NCBI RefSeq assembly: GCF_000504285.1
Contig: NZ_KI632511.1
Coordinates: 9,716,154-9,780,153, forward strand
From: Actinospica robiniae DSM 44927
GTDB lineage: Bacteria > Actinomycetota > Actinomycetes > Streptomycetales > Catenulisporaceae
Direction of reading: 5' to 3'
DNA: 64,000 bases
Part shown: positions 42,313-50,648 of the stretch, in pieces
Position numbering within the stretch: position 1 is the stretch's first letter
Layout of the letters: each line of letters starts with the position of its first letter
Notes under the pieces: generated by a model
The model's database searches: none
What the model was told of the DNA's origin: nothing
The model's input: only the letters and a program-made list of their open reading frames with translations
Translations under genes and position numbers: made by a program

Positions 42313-43344
42313 GTGACCAAGCGGACCACGACCCCCGTGCTGACCGGCCTCGGCGAGCCGGAATGCCTGCGCTGGCACCAGGGCGCGCTCTGGTTCAGCG
42401 ACATGGCGCGCGGCACGGTGCACCGTTGGACGCTCGAGGAGGGAGCGCGGGTCGAGGCCGAGATCCCCGGGCGGGCGGCCGGGCTCGGCTGGCTGCCGGA
42501 CGGCCGGCTGCTGGCCGTCTCCATGGACGAGCACCGGGTCTACCGGCGCGAGCCCGACGGGACGCTGGCCGTGCACGCCGAGCTGGGCGACGTGGCCCGC
42601 GGCCCGGCCAACGACATGCTGGTCGACCACCTCGGCCGCGCCTACGTGGGCAACTTCGGGTTCGACTACCATGCGTTCGTCCGCGAGCGCCCGAGCGCGG
42701 CGCTCTACACCCCGCCCGGCCCGCCGCGCACCCCGATCGTCTGCATCGCCCCGGACGGCACCCGCCTCGGCTTGAGCGAGCCGCTGGCCTTCCCCAACGG
42801 CTGCGTGCTCACCGCGGACGGCACGTTCGTGGTGGCCGAGACGCTCGGGTTGCGGCTGCGGGCGCTGCGCATCGACGAGAGCGGCGTGCTGGTGGACGGG
42901 CGTACCTGGGCCCCGCTCGTGCCGGACGGGATGTGGGCGGCGCTCAACCACCCCGGCTGGGTCGGCCGGGCGGCCCGGCGGGTCTCGGCGCTGCTGGACC
43001 GGCCGGCCATAGCGGACCGGTCGACCTCGCCGATCGCGCCGGACGGGATCGCGCTGGCGGCCGACGGCAGCTCGGTCTGGGTGGCCAACGCGCTGCGCGG
43101 CGAGTGCGTGCGGGTGGGGGAGGGCGGCCACATCTTCGAGCGGGTGCGCACCAGCCAACACACCCTCAGCTGCGTGGTCGGGGGCGAGAAGCGGGACCTG
43201 CTGTTCGCCGCGACGGCGCCCTCGGACGATCCGCAGGTGGCCGGACGGCTGCACCGCGGCCGGATCGAGATGGCCCGGATCGGCCCGGATCTGACGGCGG
43301 CTCGGGCGGGAGGCACGGGGCGGGCGGCGGCCTTGGAGGACTGA
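42313..43344 (+). CDS. SMP-30/gluconolactonase-like six-bladed propeller protein
   Basis: The 343-residue protein shows the repeated propeller pattern (LTGLGEPECLRWHQGALWFSDM, GLGWLPDGRLLAVSM, NDMLVDHLGRAYVGNFGFD, FPNGCVLTADGTFVVAETLG and PDGIALAADGSSVWVANAL), as in SMP-30/gluconolactonase/strictosidine-synthase-like proteins. Metal ligands typical of lactonases (E near the N terminus, N in NDM, N and D in PNGC/PDGI) are present, so a lactonase is plausible. The GTG at 42313 follows GAAGGAG. Confidence 0.85.
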   Translation: MTKRTTTPVLTGLGEPECLRWHQGALWFSDMARGTVHRWTLEEGARVEAEIPGRAAGLGWLPDGRLLAVSMDEHRVYRREPDGTLAVHAELGDVARGPANDMLVDHLGRAYVGNFGFDYHAFVRERPSAALYTPPGPPRTPIVCIAPDGTRLGLSEPLAFPNGCVLTADGTFVVAETLGLRLRALRIDESGVLVDGRTWAPLVPDGMWAALNHPGWVGRAARRVSALLDRPAIADRSTSPIAPDGIALAADGSSVWVANALRGECVRVGEGGHIFERVRTSQHTLSCVVGGEKRDLLFAATAPSDDPQVAGRLHRGRIEMARIGPDLTAARAGGTGRAAALED

Positions 43345-43420
43345 GTGGTCCACTGAGCGGACCTCAACCCGGCGTGGCAGTTGAGCCGAACGGTGCGCAC
43401 CGGGCATCATTCGTGGTGCC

Positions 43421-44284
43421 ATGGATGCCCTCGCCGTAATCTTCGCCGTGTGCGGCGCCGCGAGCAATGCCGCCGGCACCGCGTTCCAGCGCAAGGCCGC
43501 GGCGCCGATGAAGTCGGGCGGCGGGCTGCGCTTCCTGCTCGCGCTGGTCCGGCAGCCGGCCTGGCTGCTCGGCATCGTCGGGGTGATCTTCGCCTTCCTG
43601 TTCCAGGCGCTGGCGCTCTACAACGGCCCGATCGCCCTGGTGCAGCCGCTGTTCGTGCTCGAGCTCCCGTTCGCGCTGATGATCGCCGGACCGCTGCTGC
43701 ACCGCCGGATGCCCCCGGCCGGCTGGTACGGCGTCGCCGGGGTGGTGCTCGGCCTCGCGACGCTGCTCGCGGCCGCCGCGCCGAGCGGGGACTCGGCGTT
43801 CGCGCCGATGACGGCGTGGATCCCGGCCATCATCGGCTGCTACGGCCTGATGGTGGTCGCGGTCCTGCTCGCGCGGGTCTCGACCTCCTCCCTGGTGCGC
43901 GCCGCCTCGCTCGGCTCGGCCGCCGCCGTGGGCAACGCGATGACCGCGGCGCTGATCAAATCCGCCACCGGCACCCTCTCCGACCAGGGGCTCGGCGCGT
44001 TCTTCAGCACCTGGCAGACCTACGGCTTCGCGGTCACCGGCATCGCCAGCGTGCTGCTGCTGGAGAACGCGCTGCAGGCCGGGTCGCTGGCCGCCTCGCA
44101 GCCGGCCCTGACCATCGGGGACGCGACGGTGAGCCTGCTGCTCGGGGTCACCCTCTTCGGCGAGAGCGTGCGCACCGGCTGGTGGCTCGTGCCCGAGGTG
44201 ATCGGGGTGGCGCTGGTCTGCGCGGGCGTGATCGTGCTGGCCCGGGCCATCTCCGGGGTGCAGCCGCAGCACCCGGTCCAGTGA
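43421..44284 (+). CDS. DMT superfamily (EamA-like) transporter
   Basis: A 287-residue integral membrane protein with about nine to ten helices in two similar halves, starting AVIFAVCGAASNAAGTAFQRKAA. It belongs to the drug/metabolite transporter superfamily as found next to many actinobacterial genes; the substrate is unknown. The C-terminal half (DATVSLLLGVTLFGESVRTGWWLVPEVIGVALVCAGVIVLARA) carries the conserved GE-containing EamA loop. Confidence 0.82.
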   Translation: MDALAVIFAVCGAASNAAGTAFQRKAAAPMKSGGGLRFLLALVRQPAWLLGIVGVIFAFLFQALALYNGPIALVQPLFVLELPFALMIAGPLLHRRMPPAGWYGVAGVVLGLATLLAAAAPSGDSAFAPMTAWIPAIIGCYGLMVVAVLLARVSTSSLVRAASLGSAAAVGNAMTAALIKSATGTLSDQGLGAFFSTWQTYGFAVTGIASVLLLENALQAGSLAASQPALTIGDATVSLLLGVTLFGESVRTGWWLVPEVIGVALVCAGVIVLARAISGVQPQHPVQ

Positions 44285-44323
44285 TCGCCGTTTGACCGGA
44301 CACCGACCGGTTACCCGCTAGAC

Positions 44324-44776
44324 GTGCGAGAAGAGCGGACGGACGGCGAGGACGGGCTGGGCCGGACCGAGCGCGCGGCCGTGTTCCGACCGGCGCCGCG
44401 GCTGCTGGCCACGCTGTGCTTCTCGGCCGACAAGGACTTCCTCATGCTCGCCCGGGCGACCGCCGCGCACGTGGCCGGCCTGCTCGACCTGCCCCCCGGC
44501 GAGGCGAACGATCTGCGGCTCGCGGTGGACGAGGCCTGCTCGCTCTTCCTCGCGGGCGGCGGCGCGAACGAGTCGGTCGGCGGCCTGGCGCTGGTCTTCG
44601 CGGAGGTGGGCGGGGAGCTGCGGGTCACCGTGAGCGGACCGAACCCGGTCGCCGAACCCGAGCCGGACGGCCTGAGCTGGACCCTGCTGCGCGCGCTCAT
44701 GGGCGAACCGAGCTGGGAGGTCGAGGAGGACATCGGCATACTGACGTTGCGCGAGCCGGTGCCTTTGCCGGGCTGA
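44324..44776 (+). CDS. Anti-sigma regulatory factor-like protein (RsbW/SpoIIAB fold), degenerate
   Basis: A GHKL-ATPase-like domain of 150 residues. The N-box region reads NDLRLAVDEACSLFLAGGG; the Asn that follows the Glu by four residues in active kinases (ExxxN) is replaced, and no DxGxG box is seen before the final GLSWTLLRALMGE helix. It probably retains partner binding to a sigma factor or anti-anti-sigma factor without ATPase activity. The GTG at 44324 is the likely start. No sigma factor gene is adjacent. Confidence 0.75.
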   Translation: MREERTDGEDGLGRTERAAVFRPAPRLLATLCFSADKDFLMLARATAAHVAGLLDLPPGEANDLRLAVDEACSLFLAGGGANESVGGLALVFAEVGGELRVTVSGPNPVAEPEPDGLSWTLLRALMGEPSWEVEEDIGILTLREPVPLPG

Positions 44777-44815
44777 GGAATCGCGCTGCCGGGGGCCGCG
44801 ATTCTTGAGCGCGCC

Positions 44816-45535
44816 CTACCGCCTCCGGTGCTGCGCGATGTAGGGCGGCAGCCGGGGGATGTTCGGCGTCGGCGAGGACGTGCTCTGCGCGAGCGACTGC
44901 AACTCCTGCGCCTCCGCCTCCTCGGCCTGCTTGAGCGCCCTGGCGAGCAGCTCCTGGTCCTCCACGGTCGAGGGGTAGTAGCCGGGCGCGGCGTGCTGCC
45001 CGTGCGAGTGGTGCCAGTGCCCGCCCCCCGTCCAGGACGAGGAGGCGGTGGCCGTCGGGGTCGCGACCAGGGCCGGTGCGGCCGAACCGAGCGGCAGAGC
45101 CGACTCGCTATGTGCGGACACTGATGCCGTGGAAGCCGTCTGGGTGTATGGGATCGGCGCCATGCCGTTGCCGCCGCCGGAGCTCGCGGACGAGTCTCGC
45201 GCGACGGTGACGATGGCGGCGCCGACCATGCCGACGACGGCCACTGCCGCGAGCCCGAGGGCCGAGCTGAACGGCCGGCGCGGCCGGCTGGGCGGCGTCG
45301 GCGTCGGCGTCGGCGGCCACGGCGGCGGGCTCGCGGCCCACACAAGCTCGGGCGACGGGGTCAGCGGCCAGGGTGACGGCGCGGCGGCCGGGGCAAGCGG
45401 CGTCTCGGTGGTCGCGATCCCGGCCTCCTCCCGCGCCACCCGCAGCGCCTCGACGAGGCGTTCGAGCTCGCCGGCCATCGTCTGCGCGTCCGCCTCGGCC
45501 TGCGCGATCGTGCGCTCGCGTGCCTGGTCGTCCAT
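44816..45535 (-). CDS. Single-pass membrane protein with Pro-rich and coiled-coil regions
   Basis: The 239-residue protein has an N-terminal cytoplasmic coiled coil (DDQARERTIAQAEADAQTMAGELERLVEALRVAREEAG), a Pro-rich linker (about 50-85), one membrane segment (about 92-112, SALGLAAVAVVGMVGAAIVTV) and an outer part with His-rich HWHHSHGQH and a Glu/Ala-rich helix (STVEDQELLARALKQAEEAEAQELQ). It looks like a surface or anti-sigma-type scaffold but is not recognised. The ATG at 45535 follows GGGGA. Confidence 0.65.
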   Translation of the reverse strand: MDDQARERTIAQAEADAQTMAGELERLVEALRVAREEAGIATTETPLAPAAAPSPWPLTPSPELVWAASPPPWPPTPTPTPPSRPRRPFSSALGLAAVAVVGMVGAAIVTVARDSSASSGGGNGMAPIPYTQTASTASVSAHSESALPLGSAAPALVATPTATASSSWTGGGHWHHSHGQHAAPGYYPSTVEDQELLARALKQAEEAEAQELQSLAQSTSSPTPNIPRLPPYIAQHRRR

Positions 45536-45786
45536 CCCCGGTCCCCGTTCTCTTGCTGGCGACATCCTCACCCTTAGACCGGCGAGGATCCACCCGGGTT
45601 GTCCGTTCCTGACGGAATTGATGCTTTCGGAGTAATGGTCTGGATTCTGTGATGATCGGCCCGGAGCGGGCCGGACTCCGCCGGGCGCGGCGCGCGCCGG
45701 ACCGGGGGCGGCGTGGTGTTTGCGCGGGACCGGCGCCCCACCTACGGTGGTGTCTCAGTGCTCTTGCCATCCCGAAAGGTCGCCGC

Positions 45787-46434
45787 GTGTCCCGCGTCAG
45801 GGTTCATAACTTCTCCATCTCGCTCGACGGCTTCGGCGCCGGCGAGGGCCAGAGCCTCGAGGCGCCCTTCGGCCACGCCGGCACCCGGCTGAACGAGTGG
45901 TTCTTCGGCACCGAGGCCTTCCGGTCGATGCAGGGCAAGCCCGGCGGTCGGGTCGGCGTGGACGACGCACTGGCCAAGGCCTGGGGCCCGGGCATCGGCG
46001 CCGAGATCATGGGCCGGCGCAAGTTCGGTCCGCAACAGGGGCCGTGGCCCGACCTGGAGTGGGAGGGCTGGTGGGGCGAGGACCCGCCGTTCCACACGCC
46101 GGTCTTCGTGCTCACCCACCATCCGCGCCCTACCCTGCAGATGCAGGGCGGCACGACCTTCCACTTCATCGACGCCGAGCCGGCCGAGGCGCTGCGCCAG
46201 GCCCGCGAGGCGGCCGGCGGCCTGGACGTGCGCATCGGCGGCGGCCCGAGCGTGGTGCGGGCGTTCCTGGAAGCGGATCTGATCGACCATCTGCACGTGG
46301 TGATCGTGCCGATCCTGCTCGGCCGCGGCGAGCGGCTGTGGGACGGGATGGAAGGGCTCGAAGAGCGCTTCCCGGAGATCGAGTCGGTCAGCACGCCGAG
46401 CGGCGTCACGCACGTGATCTTCAACCGTCCCTGA
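45787..46434 (+). CDS. Dihydrofolate reductase-family (RibD C-terminal domain) protein
   Basis: A 215-residue reductase-like protein starting at GTG 45787: VHNFSISLDGFGAGEGQS, GADIMGRRKFG-like segment (GAEIMGRRKFGPQQGPWP), VFVLTHHPRP and the glycine-rich DVRIGGGPSVVRAFLEADLIDHLHVVIVPILLGRGERL. This is the RibD_C/DHFR-like fold of NADPH-binding reductases common as paralogs in actinobacteria; the substrate is unknown and most are not true DHFRs. The next gene starts 17 bases later. Confidence 0.88.
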   Translation: MSRVRVHNFSISLDGFGAGEGQSLEAPFGHAGTRLNEWFFGTEAFRSMQGKPGGRVGVDDALAKAWGPGIGAEIMGRRKFGPQQGPWPDLEWEGWWGEDPPFHTPVFVLTHHPRPTLQMQGGTTFHFIDAEPAEALRQAREAAGGLDVRIGGGPSVVRAFLEADLIDHLHVVIVPILLGRGERLWDGMEGLEERFPEIESVSTPSGVTHVIFNRP

Positions 46435-46451
46435 GGAGAGGAATCGCCGCC

Positions 46452-47258
46452 GTGTCCGAGCAGACCGTGACCGAGACCGTCACCGCCGTCGACGGCACCG
46501 AGATCGTCATCGACGTCGTCGGCGAGGGCGACGCGGTCGTGCTGATCGGCGGCGCCTTCAACGACCGCAGCACGGTCGCGGGGCTCGCCGAGCAGTTGGC
46601 CTCGCGCTTCTCCGTGTTCACCTACGACCGGCGCGGCCGGGGCGCGAGCGGCGACGAGAGTCAGGACTACGCCATCGCCGACGAGGTCGGCGATCTGGCC
46701 ACGGTGCTCGGCTACGCGGGCGGGCGGGCCAGCGTGTTCGGGCACTCCTCGGGCGCCATCCTCGCGCTCGAGGGCGCTCACCACGGGCTGCCGATCGACC
46801 GGCTCGCGGTCTACGAGCCGCCCTACAGCGCCGACCCCGACCTGCCGCGGCCGGCCCCAGAGCTCTTCGGCCGGCTCAAGGCCCTGGTGGCCGCCGGCGA
46901 CCGGGACGGGGCCGCGCAGCTGTTCCTGCGGGACCTGGTGGGTGTGCCGGAGCAGGGCGTGGCCGGTATGAAGTCCGGTCCGGCCTGGTCCTTCCTGGTG
47001 GACAAGGCGCCGAGCCTGCCCTACGACGCGCTGCTTTCCTCGCCCTGGGACCTGCTCAGCTCGGATCGGCTGACCGGCATCGACCTCCCGGTGTTGGCGA
47101 TCTACGGGGAGCAGACCACCCCGGGCCTCGCGGCCGGCACGAAGGCGGTGGCCGCGCTCGTCCCCGGCGCGGCGCTCGAGGTCGTCCCGGACGAGGACCA
47201 CTCGGTGCTGCAGCGCCCGGCGGTGCTCGCGCCGCTGCTCACCACGTTCTTCGGGTGA
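46452..47258 (+). CDS. Alpha/beta hydrolase
   Basis: A 268-residue hydrolase: oxyanion region VVLIGGAFNDRST, YDRRGRGASGDE, nucleophile elbow FGHSSGAILALE, LPVLAIYGEQTTPG with the acid-site region, and the catalytic His in VVPDEDHSVLQ. GTG start at 46452 after GAGGAG. It is probably in one transcript with the upstream reductase-like gene. The substrate is unknown. Confidence 0.87.
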   Translation: MSEQTVTETVTAVDGTEIVIDVVGEGDAVVLIGGAFNDRSTVAGLAEQLASRFSVFTYDRRGRGASGDESQDYAIADEVGDLATVLGYAGGRASVFGHSSGAILALEGAHHGLPIDRLAVYEPPYSADPDLPRPAPELFGRLKALVAAGDRDGAAQLFLRDLVGVPEQGVAGMKSGPAWSFLVDKAPSLPYDALLSSPWDLLSSDRLTGIDLPVLAIYGEQTTPGLAAGTKAVAALVPGAALEVVPDEDHSVLQRPAVLAPLLTTFFG

Positions 47259-47285
47259 AGCTCCGGCCCTGACGCGCCCGGCGGC

Positions 47286-47879
47286 TCAGCACTCGGCCGC
47301 CGGGTCCTCCGTCTCGAGTTCCAGCATCTCCATGTAGAAGGCCTCGAACATGCGCAGCGCGTCGGCCAGGTCCAGCGTGCGCAGGCCGCGGCCGTGCGCC
47401 GCCTGCGTCTCGGCGCGCTCGCCGATGTGCCGGGCCCGGGCGTAGCCGCGGGCCGAGGGGAAGTCCCAGGACTCCGGCAGCCGGGTCGGGCGGGCCGTGT
47501 CGGCCGGCACCAGACCCCGGTTCACGAGCAGGTTCGCGGTCAGGTGCTGGGCCAGCAGCAGGGCGCTGGCGGGCGAGCGGGAGAACTCGCCGATGACGTT
47601 GCCCCAGCTGCCCAGGTAGTAGGCGCGGTCGCGCTCGCTCAAGGGCAGCGGATTGAGCTCGGCCGGGTCCACGGCGTGCGTGCGGGGTCGGCCCGCGTCG
47701 GTCAGTGCGGCCGGGCCCGGCCCGGCCAGCTCCTCCACGTCGACGTCCATCGACGCGGCGAGCTGCGCGAAGTCGCGTTCGAACATACGGTCGGCTCCGC
47801 GCGTCCGCCACCAGGCCGAGAACCGACCCAGCGCGAAGCCCGCCGCGAGCGCGATCGTGACGGTGGCCCACAGGCGCAT
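47286..47879 (-). CDS. Hypothetical membrane-anchored protein
   Basis: A 197-residue protein with an N-terminal hydrophobic segment (about 4-20, WATVTIALAAGFALGRF) that acts as an anchor. The rest is soluble, with an acidic stretch and helical core SERDRAYYLGSWGNVIGEFSRSPASALLLAQHLTANLLVNRGLVP. I cannot assign a family. The gene lies convergently, 28 bases from the alpha/beta hydrolase. Confidence 0.6.
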   Translation of the reverse strand: MRLWATVTIALAAGFALGRFSAWWRTRGADRMFERDFAQLAASMDVDVEELAGPGPAALTDAGRPRTHAVDPAELNPLPLSERDRAYYLGSWGNVIGEFSRSPASALLLAQHLTANLLVNRGLVPADTARPTRLPESWDFPSARGYARARHIGERAETQAAHGRGLRTLDLADALRMFEAFYMEMLELETEDPAAEC

Positions 47880-47975
47880 CGCGCTCCACCACCCTCTCCT
47901 TGGTGTGACAGGTGTACGATCAGAGACCGGCTACCCGATCTCCGGCGGCTCACACGGGACCGGGCGTCATTCCAC

Positions 47976-48770
47976 CTATCTCGCGGTGCTGCGCCGAGCT
48001 TCGCCAGCCAGCTGCCTCGCCAGCACCTCCCGCGCCTGCACCAGACTCGGCCCGTACCAGGTCAGCTGACGTCCACTCACCAGTGCGGCCCGCACGCCGG
48101 GAAACGCCTCCGGCCCGTCCTCGGCGGAGAAGGCGTACGGCTCGTCCGGCAGCACCACCAGATCCGCCCGCGCCGCCTGGAGTTCCGGCAGCGGGATCGC
48201 CGGGTACCGCTCGGCGTGGTCCGCGTAGACGTTCGCCACGCCGAGCCGAGCGAGGACATCGCCGGCGAAGGTGTCGCTGCCGAGGACCATCCACGGCCGC
48301 CGCCAGATCGGGACGATCGCGCGGCGTTGTTCGAGGCCTCCCTCCACCGGCGTCCACGCCGCCTGCGCTTGGTCGAGCCACTCAGGCCGCTCCAAGCCGC
48401 ACGCCGAGGTCAGTAGCCGATGGAGCGAAGCGAAGGCCTCGTCGAGCGTGCGCACCCTGGTCACCCACACCGGTACTCCGGCCGTCCGCAGCGCGTCGAG
48501 ATCGGCGGCCCGGTTCTCCTCCTCGTTCGCGATCACGAGGTCGGGCTGCATCGCCGCGATCCGGGCCGTATCCGGGTTCTTCGTCCCGCCGATCCGCTCC
48601 ACGTCGAGATCGGGCGGGTGCGTGCACCACGCGGTGGCCCCGACGATCAGTCCGGGCGCAGTCGCGGCCACCGCCTCGGTCAGCGACGGCACGATTGAGA
48701 CGACCCGCTGTATCGGCCGTCCCAGCCGTACGTCCTCGCCGAGATCGTCAGCCTCCACGTGTGTCCGCAT
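47976..48770 (-). CDS. BtuF/FepB-like helical-backbone metal receptor without signal peptide
   Basis: A 264-residue protein of the periplasmic-binding-protein superfamily type III: RVVSIVPSLTEAVAATAPGLIVGATAWCTHPP, ERIGGTKNPDTARIAAMQPDLVIANEEENRAADLDAL, and the later LGSDTFAGDVLARLGVANVY and LPELQAARADLVVLPDEPY. Such proteins bind cobalamin, haem or siderophores outside the cell, but no signal peptide, lipobox or membrane segment is visible, so this one is probably cytoplasmic. No ABC transporter gene is nearby. It is divergent from the OleA-like operon and shares its 105-base control region. Confidence 0.85.
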   Translation of the reverse strand: MRTHVEADDLGEDVRLGRPIQRVVSIVPSLTEAVAATAPGLIVGATAWCTHPPDLDVERIGGTKNPDTARIAAMQPDLVIANEEENRAADLDALRTAGVPVWVTRVRTLDEAFASLHRLLTSACGLERPEWLDQAQAAWTPVEGGLEQRRAIVPIWRRPWMVLGSDTFAGDVLARLGVANVYADHAERYPAIPLPELQAARADLVVLPDEPYAFSAEDGPEAFPGVRAALVSGRQLTWYGPSLVQAREVLARQLAGEARRSTAR

Positions 48771-48831
48771 GCCCCACTCTTAGCGCGTCGGAGTCCCGGA
48801 CTGCACGATTTGAGCCCGGCCACTTGCCCCT

Positions 48832-48851
48832 GGTGAGTACCGCTACTCACC
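48832..48851. promoter_or_regulatory. 20-bp palindrome GGTGAGTA-N4-TACTCACC upstream of the OleA-like operon
   Basis: Perfect 8-bp arms at 48832-48839 and 48844-48851 lie 24 bases before the first start codon of the operon and 61 bases from the divergent receptor gene. Size and symmetry fit a TetR- or GntR-type operator. No regulator gene is adjacent. Confidence 0.6.
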
Positions 48852-48875
48852 CGGCGACAGGACGACAGCGGCAGT

Positions 48876-49901
48876 ATGACAATCATGGTCATGGTTCTCC
48901 AGCCTCCCCGCGTCGGGATCACCGCGAGCGGCTCCTGTCTGCCCGCGCGCGAACTGACGACGCAACAACTCCAGGACGCGGTGAGCGTCGGCAGCGGTCT
49001 GCGTTTGGCGGACGGCATGTTCGAGAAGGCCACCGGCATCCGCACCCGCCGCTTCGTCGCCGAAGGCGAATACGCCTCCACACTCGCCCTCGGCGCGGCA
49101 CGCCGGGCGTTGGAGCACGCCGAACTCGACCCGCTCGACATCGACCTGCTGCTGTTCGCCTCCGCCACCCGCGATCTGTGCGAACCCGCCACCGCGCACG
49201 TCGTGCAGGCCGAGCTCGGATCGAGGGCGCACACGTTCGACTTGTCGAACGCCTGCAACAGCTTCCTCAACGGCATCGACACGGCCCGCGCCATGATCCT
49301 GGCCGGCCGGTCGCGGCGAGCCCTGGTGGTGACGGGCGAGACGCCGAGTCGCGCGATGCGGCTCGACCCCGGCGGCTCCGAGGAGCTGCGCGACGGCTTC
49401 GCCGGATACACCTTCGGCGACGCGGGCGCCGCCGTCGTGGTCGAGTCCGTGCCACGCGGCGGAATACTCGACATCGACACCGAGACCGCGTCGGAGCACT
49501 GGACGCTCGGCGGCATCCCCGGCGGCGGATCGCGCCACCCGCGCGGCGACGAGCACACGTACTTCCGCGGCAGCGGCGCCGAACTGCGCACGGTCTTCGA
49601 GAAGATCGGCGCCGGCATCCTGGCCCGGGTCGGCGAACGCACCGGACTCGGTTGGGAAGCCTACGCCCGGATCCTCGTGCACCAGGTCTCGCTGCCCTAC
49701 CTCGAACGCTTCCTCGAGCTCACCGGCGCGCCCGCGGACCGGCTCGTCCTGACCGTCCCGGAGCTCGGCAATCTCGCCAGCGCCACCCTGGGCGTGCAGC
49801 TGGCCCGCATACACGGCGAGTTGCGCTCCGGGGACAAAGTCCTGATGATCGGACTCGGCGGCGGGGTCAGCCTGATGACGATCGTGTGGGAGGTGCCGTG
49901 A
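48876..49901 (+). CDS. OleA-like thiolase (3-oxoacyl-ACP synthase III family)
   Basis: A 341-residue condensing enzyme. The catalytic triad is C127 (LSNACNSFLNGID), H269 (LVHQVSLPY) and N299 (ELGNLASATL). RDLCEPATA (about 100-107) resembles the R-D-x-x-E-P-S-T-A block carrying the catalytic base Glu in OleA, and the region after the cysteine (NACNSFLNGIDTARAMILAG..ALVVTGE) also resembles OleA more than FabH. A head-to-head Claisen condensation of two acyl-CoAs, or of an acyl chain with another thioester, is thus likely. First gene of a five-gene operon; starts at 48885 or 48891 are also possible. Confidence 0.85.
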   Translation: MTIMVMVLQPPRVGITASGSCLPARELTTQQLQDAVSVGSGLRLADGMFEKATGIRTRRFVAEGEYASTLALGAARRALEHAELDPLDIDLLLFASATRDLCEPATAHVVQAELGSRAHTFDLSNACNSFLNGIDTARAMILAGRSRRALVVTGETPSRAMRLDPGGSEELRDGFAGYTFGDAGAAVVVESVPRGGILDIDTETASEHWTLGGIPGGGSRHPRGDEHTYFRGSGAELRTVFEKIGAGILARVGERTGLGWEAYARILVHQVSLPYLERFLELTGAPADRLVLTVPELGNLASATLGVQLARIHGELRSGDKVLMIGLGGGVSLMTIVWEVP

Positions 49902-50641
49902 GCACGGCGTTGTGGGTGGTGATCCCGGCTTACCAGGAGCAGGCCCGGATCTCGGGTGCGCTCCACGCGTTGGCCCGTCAGCAGGACACTGATTTCACGC
50001 TTCTCGTGGTGGACAACGGCTCGACCGACCAGACCGCTGAACTCGTCCACGCCTTCGCCCGGGAGGCACCGTTCCCGGTCGAGCTCATCACCGAACCGGA
50101 GAAGGGCGTCGGCAGCGCCGTGGACACCGGCTTCCGCTACGCCATCGAACACGGCGCGACGCTGCTGGCCCGCACCGACGCAGACTGCCTTCCGCGTCCG
50201 GACTGGACCGCCGCCGCGCGCGCCGGGCTGGTGGAGTCCGGCGGGCTGGTGTGCGGCCGCGTCCTGGCCCGCCCGGACGAGCACGGCCCGGTCGGCCGGG
50301 CGGTGTTCCGCCTGCTCGTGGTGCTGGGTGCCGGCTTCGGCCGGATCCGGCCCGCGCACCGCCGCAGGCACGGCTACCTGGTGCCGTATCGGATGCACGC
50401 GGGCAACAACATGGCCATCACCGCACAGCTGTATCTGCACGTCGGCGGTATGCCCCGGCTGCCCTCGCCGACCGACCGGATGTTCATCAACATGGTCCGC
50501 CGCCACACCACCGCGATCGTGCACCGGAGGGACATGATCTCCCGCAACTCCACCCGCCGCATACGCGCCTATGGCGTGGTCGGAACGGCCCGGTGGTATC
50601 TGGAACGCGGCGCCGGCACCCGCTCCGTCGACCCTCGGTGA
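49898..50641 (+). CDS. Family 2 glycosyltransferase
   Basis: A GT-A fold enzyme of 247 residues: WVVIPAYQEQARISGAL, LLVVDNGSTDQTAELVHAF, the metal motif in LARTDADCLPRPDW (D94-A-D96) and GNNMAITAQLYLHVGGMPRL. There are no strong membrane helices. In this operon it might transfer a sugar or other group to the lipid product or a carrier. GTG start with a 4-base GTGA overlap with the OleA-like gene. Catalytic residues appear intact. Confidence 0.88.
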   Translation: MSTALWVVIPAYQEQARISGALHALARQQDTDFTLLVVDNGSTDQTAELVHAFAREAPFPVELITEPEKGVGSAVDTGFRYAIEHGATLLARTDADCLPRPDWTAAARAGLVESGGLVCGRVLARPDEHGPVGRAVFRLLVVLGAGFGRIRPAHRRRHGYLVPYRMHAGNNMAITAQLYLHVGGMPRLPSPTDRMFINMVRRHTTAIVHRRDMISRNSTRRIRAYGVVGTARWYLERGAGTRSVDPR

Positions 50642-50648
50642 GGCCGTG

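Noticed and set aside
44803-44818. Similarity of cttgagcgcgcccta to the end of the MITE at 10388
   Set aside because: It matches only about 14 of 18 positions, with no partner end nearby; best explained by chance in GC-rich DNA.
47976-48770. Cobalamin or siderophore import component
   Set aside because: No signal peptide, lipobox or adjacent ABC permease/ATPase; import function cannot be supported.
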